The notes under the pieces were generated by a model, which did not search any database, was not told the DNA's origin, and saw only the letters and a program-made list of their open reading frames with translations. Below are positions 61,806-64,000 of a stretch of 64,000 bases of DNA, in pieces. A program made the position numbers and the translations under genes. Source of the stretch: an uncultured Clostridium sp. (GTDB taxonomy: Bacteria; Bacillota; Clostridia; TANB77; CAG-508); the NCBI GenBank assembly GCA_900551615.1, contig URWN01000003.1, positions 1 through 64,000 on the forward strand, given 5' to 3'. Positions within the stretch are counted from its first letter, which is position 1, and every line of letters starts with the position of its first letter.

Positions 61806-61845
61806 ATTAGCATAATATGTAAGAAAAAATTTAGGAGGTTTTTTT

Positions 61846-62334
61846 ATGTCAGGAGCATTAATGAATAAAGTTTGGGATTTATTTGGAATGGATTCAGCTG
61901 AACCAGAAGGATATGAAGATGAAAATATCTATGATTATGATAATAATGAGGAAGAAGAAACAGAAGATAACAAAAAAATATTTGGAAGAAAAAATAACAA
62001 AGTAGTAAATATGCCACAAGCACAAGGTCAAGCTATAAAAATGGTTATATCACAACCAACAACATTTGAACAATCAGATGAAATTTGTAGCTTTTTAAAA
62101 GAAAAAAAATCTATAATTGTTAATCTAGAATATGTAAATAAAGATGTTGCTAGAAGAATAGTAGATTTTATTAGTGGTGGAGTTTATGCATTAGATGGCT
62201 ATATCCAAAAAGTATCAAATTCAATCTTTTTAGTTGCACCATCAAACTATGAAATAACAAATGAAATGGCAAGAGAAGAAATGAAAAGCAAATTATCAGT
62301 TTCATGGTTAAAAAATAACAATGTAAATAATTAA
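61846..62334 (+). CDS. sepF: Cell division protein SepF
   Basis: 162-aa FtsZ-associated ring protein. It has the N-terminal amphipathic membrane-binding helix (LMNKVWDLFGM), an acidic linker, and the SepF domain (about 65-150) with IVNLEYVNKDVARRIVDFISGGVYALDG and SIFLVAPSNYEI. RBS TTTAGGAGGTTT. Followed by divIVA after 31 bp. Confidence 0.95.
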   Translation: MSGALMNKVWDLFGMDSAEPEGYEDENIYDYDNNEEEETEDNKKIFGRKNNKVVNMPQAQGQAIKMVISQPTTFEQSDEICSFLKEKKSIIVNLEYVNKDVARRIVDFISGGVYALDGYIQKVSNSIFLVAPSNYEITNEMAREEMKSKLSVSWLKNNNVNN

Positions 62335-62365
62335 TTAAATAATTTTTTACATGTAGGAGGAAAAA

Positions 62366-62818
62366 ATGATTACACCGTTAGATATAGATAATAAAAGATT
62401 TTCAAAACAAATGGTAAATGGATATAGTGTTGAAGAAGTTGACGATTTTTTAGATGAATTAACTGCAGATTATTCTAAAAATTATAAAGAAGTTAACGAA
62501 TTAAGAGCGAAAGTTGAAGAATTAAATAATAGTTTAGTTCAATATAAAACAATTGAGTCAACTTTACAGAATACATTAGTAATGGCTCAATCAACAGCAG
62601 AAGAAGTAAAAAATGTAGCAAAACAAAAAGCTGACCAAATAGTAGATGAAGCTAAAGTAAATGCCCAAAAACAAGTAGATGAATTGAACAATGAAATAAT
62701 AATGAGACAAAAAGAATTAGATGATGTAAAAAAACAATTCGATATATATAAAGCAAAAATGGAGTCTTTATTAATTTCTCAATTGGAGTTATTGAAAGAT
62801 GTAAATAAAGAAGATTAG
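62366..62818 (+). CDS. divIVA: Septum/polar site protein DivIVA
   Basis: 150-aa coiled-coil protein that binds curved membrane at septa and poles. N-terminal ITPLDIDNKRFSKQMVNGYSVEEVDDFLDEL is the lipid-binding domain; heptad-rich coiled coil covers residues 35-150. RBS GTAGGAGG. Pairs with sepF; the usual ylmG and ylmH genes are absent here. Confidence 0.95.
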   Translation: MITPLDIDNKRFSKQMVNGYSVEEVDDFLDELTADYSKNYKEVNELRAKVEELNNSLVQYKTIESTLQNTLVMAQSTAEEVKNVAKQKADQIVDEAKVNAQKQVDELNNEIIMRQKELDDVKKQFDIYKAKMESLLISQLELLKDVNKED

Positions 62819-62825
62819 AAGAAGT

Positions 62826-62850
62826 TTAGCCATAGGGTTAGGCTTTTTTT
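62826..62850 (+). terminator. Weak terminator after divIVA
   Basis: Short stem AGCC / GGCT followed by a run of seven T. Confidence 0.45.
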
Positions 62851-62974
62851 GGCATTTTACATAATTTAGTGTATAATTAAAATGTATAATAAATATTTAT
62901 TAATATAATTCCTCGTGTAGAGGCTTAAAGATATATGAAACTATAAACAAAAATTATTTTTGGAGGAAAAAAAG

Positions 62975-63370
62975 ATGAAAGAAAAACTTTTAAGATTAGC
63001 ATTTAATGAGGATAAAGTACAGAATAAATTATTTATTTTAACCACAATTTTGGTTTGGGTGTTGTATGGATTAACTGGCTGCGAATTCCTATTTGCTTTA
63101 GTAGGAATTATGGTTTTTGGTATTGCATTTGTATATGAAATCAAGGAAATAGGAATACCAAAGATAAAAAAGAATGGAATTATAAAGATTCTTGTTTCAA
63201 CGTGGACAGTTTGGTTCATAGTACTTGGCTTAATATTTGTTTTTATAATTAAATACTATATGACAATATCGTCAGACATAATCAATTGCATAATTACAGC
63301 AATTGTAGGAATAATCGCAATGTGCGTTGTGGCTTTTGAACTTAAACATATATTTTATAAAAAACTTTAA
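62975..63370 (+). CDS. Four-span membrane protein, unknown
   Basis: 131-aa membrane protein; family not recognised. Basic N-terminus (KEKLLRLAFNEDK) and four hydrophobic spans at about residues 20-38, 40-58, 74-98 and 104-122. TGGAGGAAAA lies 6-8 nt before the ATG at 62975; an in-frame TTG at 62960 overlaps this site and is not used. Single gene between two terminators. Confidence 0.7.
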   Translation: MKEKLLRLAFNEDKVQNKLFILTTILVWVLYGLTGCEFLFALVGIMVFGIAFVYEIKEIGIPKIKKNGIIKILVSTWTVWFIVLGLIFVFIIKYYMTISSDIINCIITAIVGIIAMCVVAFELKHIFYKKL

Positions 63371-63399
63371 TTTATCCGTATTAAATAGTAAAAGTTACA

Positions 63400-63434
63400 A
63401 AAATGTAGGCAGGAATCCTGCCTACATTTTTGTT
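63400..63434 (+). terminator. Strong terminator before rsmD
   Basis: Perfect palindrome AATGTAGGCAGGA / TCCTGCCTACATT followed by T-run. Confidence 0.9.
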
Positions 63435-63573
63435 TTAATTATATTTTTTATTGTTATCAATATAATTATTCAATTGAAAATTTTAGAAAAATATTGACGA
63501 AAAATATTACAAAATTGGAACAATATTACAGAACTATTAAATATATATTACAATTGTGTTAATTCTATTGACA

Positions 63574-63601
63574 TTGACAGAAAAAACGATAAAATTATAA
63601 C
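63574..63601 (+). promoter_or_regulatory. Likely rsmD promoter
   Basis: TTGACA (63574-63579), 16-nt spacer, TATAAC (63596-63601); another TTGACA ends directly upstream (63568-63573). Confidence 0.55.
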
Positions 63602-63618
63602 ATAGGAGAAAAAGCAAA

Positions 63619-64000
63619 ATGAGAATAATAAGTGGAACAGCCAGAGGTACGAAATTATATACATTAGAAGGAAAAGCAACAAGACCAACATTAGATAGGG
63701 TAAAAGAATCATTGTTTAATATAATACAAAATGAAATAATAAATTCCAATTTTTTAGATGTATTTTCAGGTAGTGGAGCAATAGGATTAGAGGCAGCAAG
63801 TAGAGGATCAAAAAAAGTTATATTATGTGATAAATCAAAAGACGCAATAAATATAATAAATAAAAATATAGAAAAAACACATTTAAAAGAAAAGGTAGAA
63901 TTATATAATTTAGATTATGAGACATTGCTAAAAAATAAAGTGAAAGAAAAAATGGATATCATATATATAGATCCACCATATAATTCAGATTTTGCAATAA
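63619..64000 (+). CDS. rsmD: 16S rRNA (guanine966-N2)-methyltransferase RsmD, 5' part
   Basis: The first 127 codons are present; the gene continues past the window. It reads MRIISGTARGTKL, RPTLDRVKESLFNI, FLDVFSGSGAIGLEAASRG (SAM-binding motif I) and IIYIDPPYNSDFAI (catalytic DPPY). It methylates 16S rRNA in 30S subunits. RBS TAGGAGAAAAAG. In Firmicutes coaD normally follows, but lies outside this window if present. Confidence 0.93.
   Translation, partial: MRIISGTARGTKLYTLEGKATRPTLDRVKESLFNIIQNEIINSNFLDVFSGSGAIGLEAASRGSKKVILCDKSKDAINIINKNIEKTHLKEKVELYNLDYETLLKNKVKEKMDIIYIDPPYNSDFAI

Overview
The window is AT-rich bacterial DNA with tightly packed genes, strong AAAGGAGG-type ribosome binding sites, frequent TTG/GTG starts and the standard bacterial code (TGA is used as a stop at 25434). 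The gene set points to a spore-forming or formerly spore-forming member of the Clostridia: hrcA-grpE-dnaK-dnaJ, RNase J, sepF-divIVA, dpaA (dipicolinate synthase A), disA, mreB, a LPxTG-like surface protein and split PssD/PssE glycosyltransferases. I cannot name the species from sequence alone.

Layout. 1-6.5 kb: RNase J, gltX, two small genes, then engB and serS on the minus strand. 6.6-12.9 kb: a CaCA-type exchanger and the heat-shock operon under two CIRCE-type operators. 13-27 kb: a surface-glycan region (pssD/pssE, GT-C and GtrII-like membrane glycosyltransferases, an acyltransferase, an FAD enzyme), interrupted by ruvB, queH, a Fic gene, one frameshifted glycosyltransferase and a broken CBM2-like secreted protein. 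27-38.7 kb: polA, a lytic transglycosylase, a TPR protein, dpaA, uppP, a VWA surface protein, dxs and an S4-domain protein. 38.7-44.2 kb: a HAD phosphatase, the tsaE-tsaB-rimI operon, mreB and mtaB. 44.4-53.6 kb: a Y1 (HUH) REP-associated tyrosine transposase, radA (frameshifted), disA, a cyclophilin, pyrG, groES-groEL and tRNA-Gly. 53.7-64 kb: an HD hydrolase, reduced secD/secF, mutL, miaA, a HlyD-like protein, sepF, divIVA and the 5' part of rsmD.

The most interesting signal is a scattered family of short hairpins, at least a dozen clear copies plus several relatives. Each has an 8-10 bp stem and an 11-nt loop that begins GGGACG. Stem sequence differs between subfamilies (GTCC/GGAC, GTCA/TGAC, GGGATT/AATCCC) while loop length and loop start stay constant. 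Two inverted copies bracket the only transposase in the window (44445-45278), as REP elements bracket RAYT genes in other bacteria. Copies sit just after stop codons or just before ribosome binding sites, and three reading frames (dxs, queH, the transposase) end inside such repeats. This looks like a clostridial REP/RAYT system that has remodelled gene ends.

Other points worth attention: paired CIRCE-type operators at both hrcA and groES; a 12-bp perfect dyad around the tRNA-Gly promoter; SecD and SecF that lack recognisable membrane acidic motifs; two large inverted-repeat elements of about 145 bp; and a possible attenuator in the pyrG leader.
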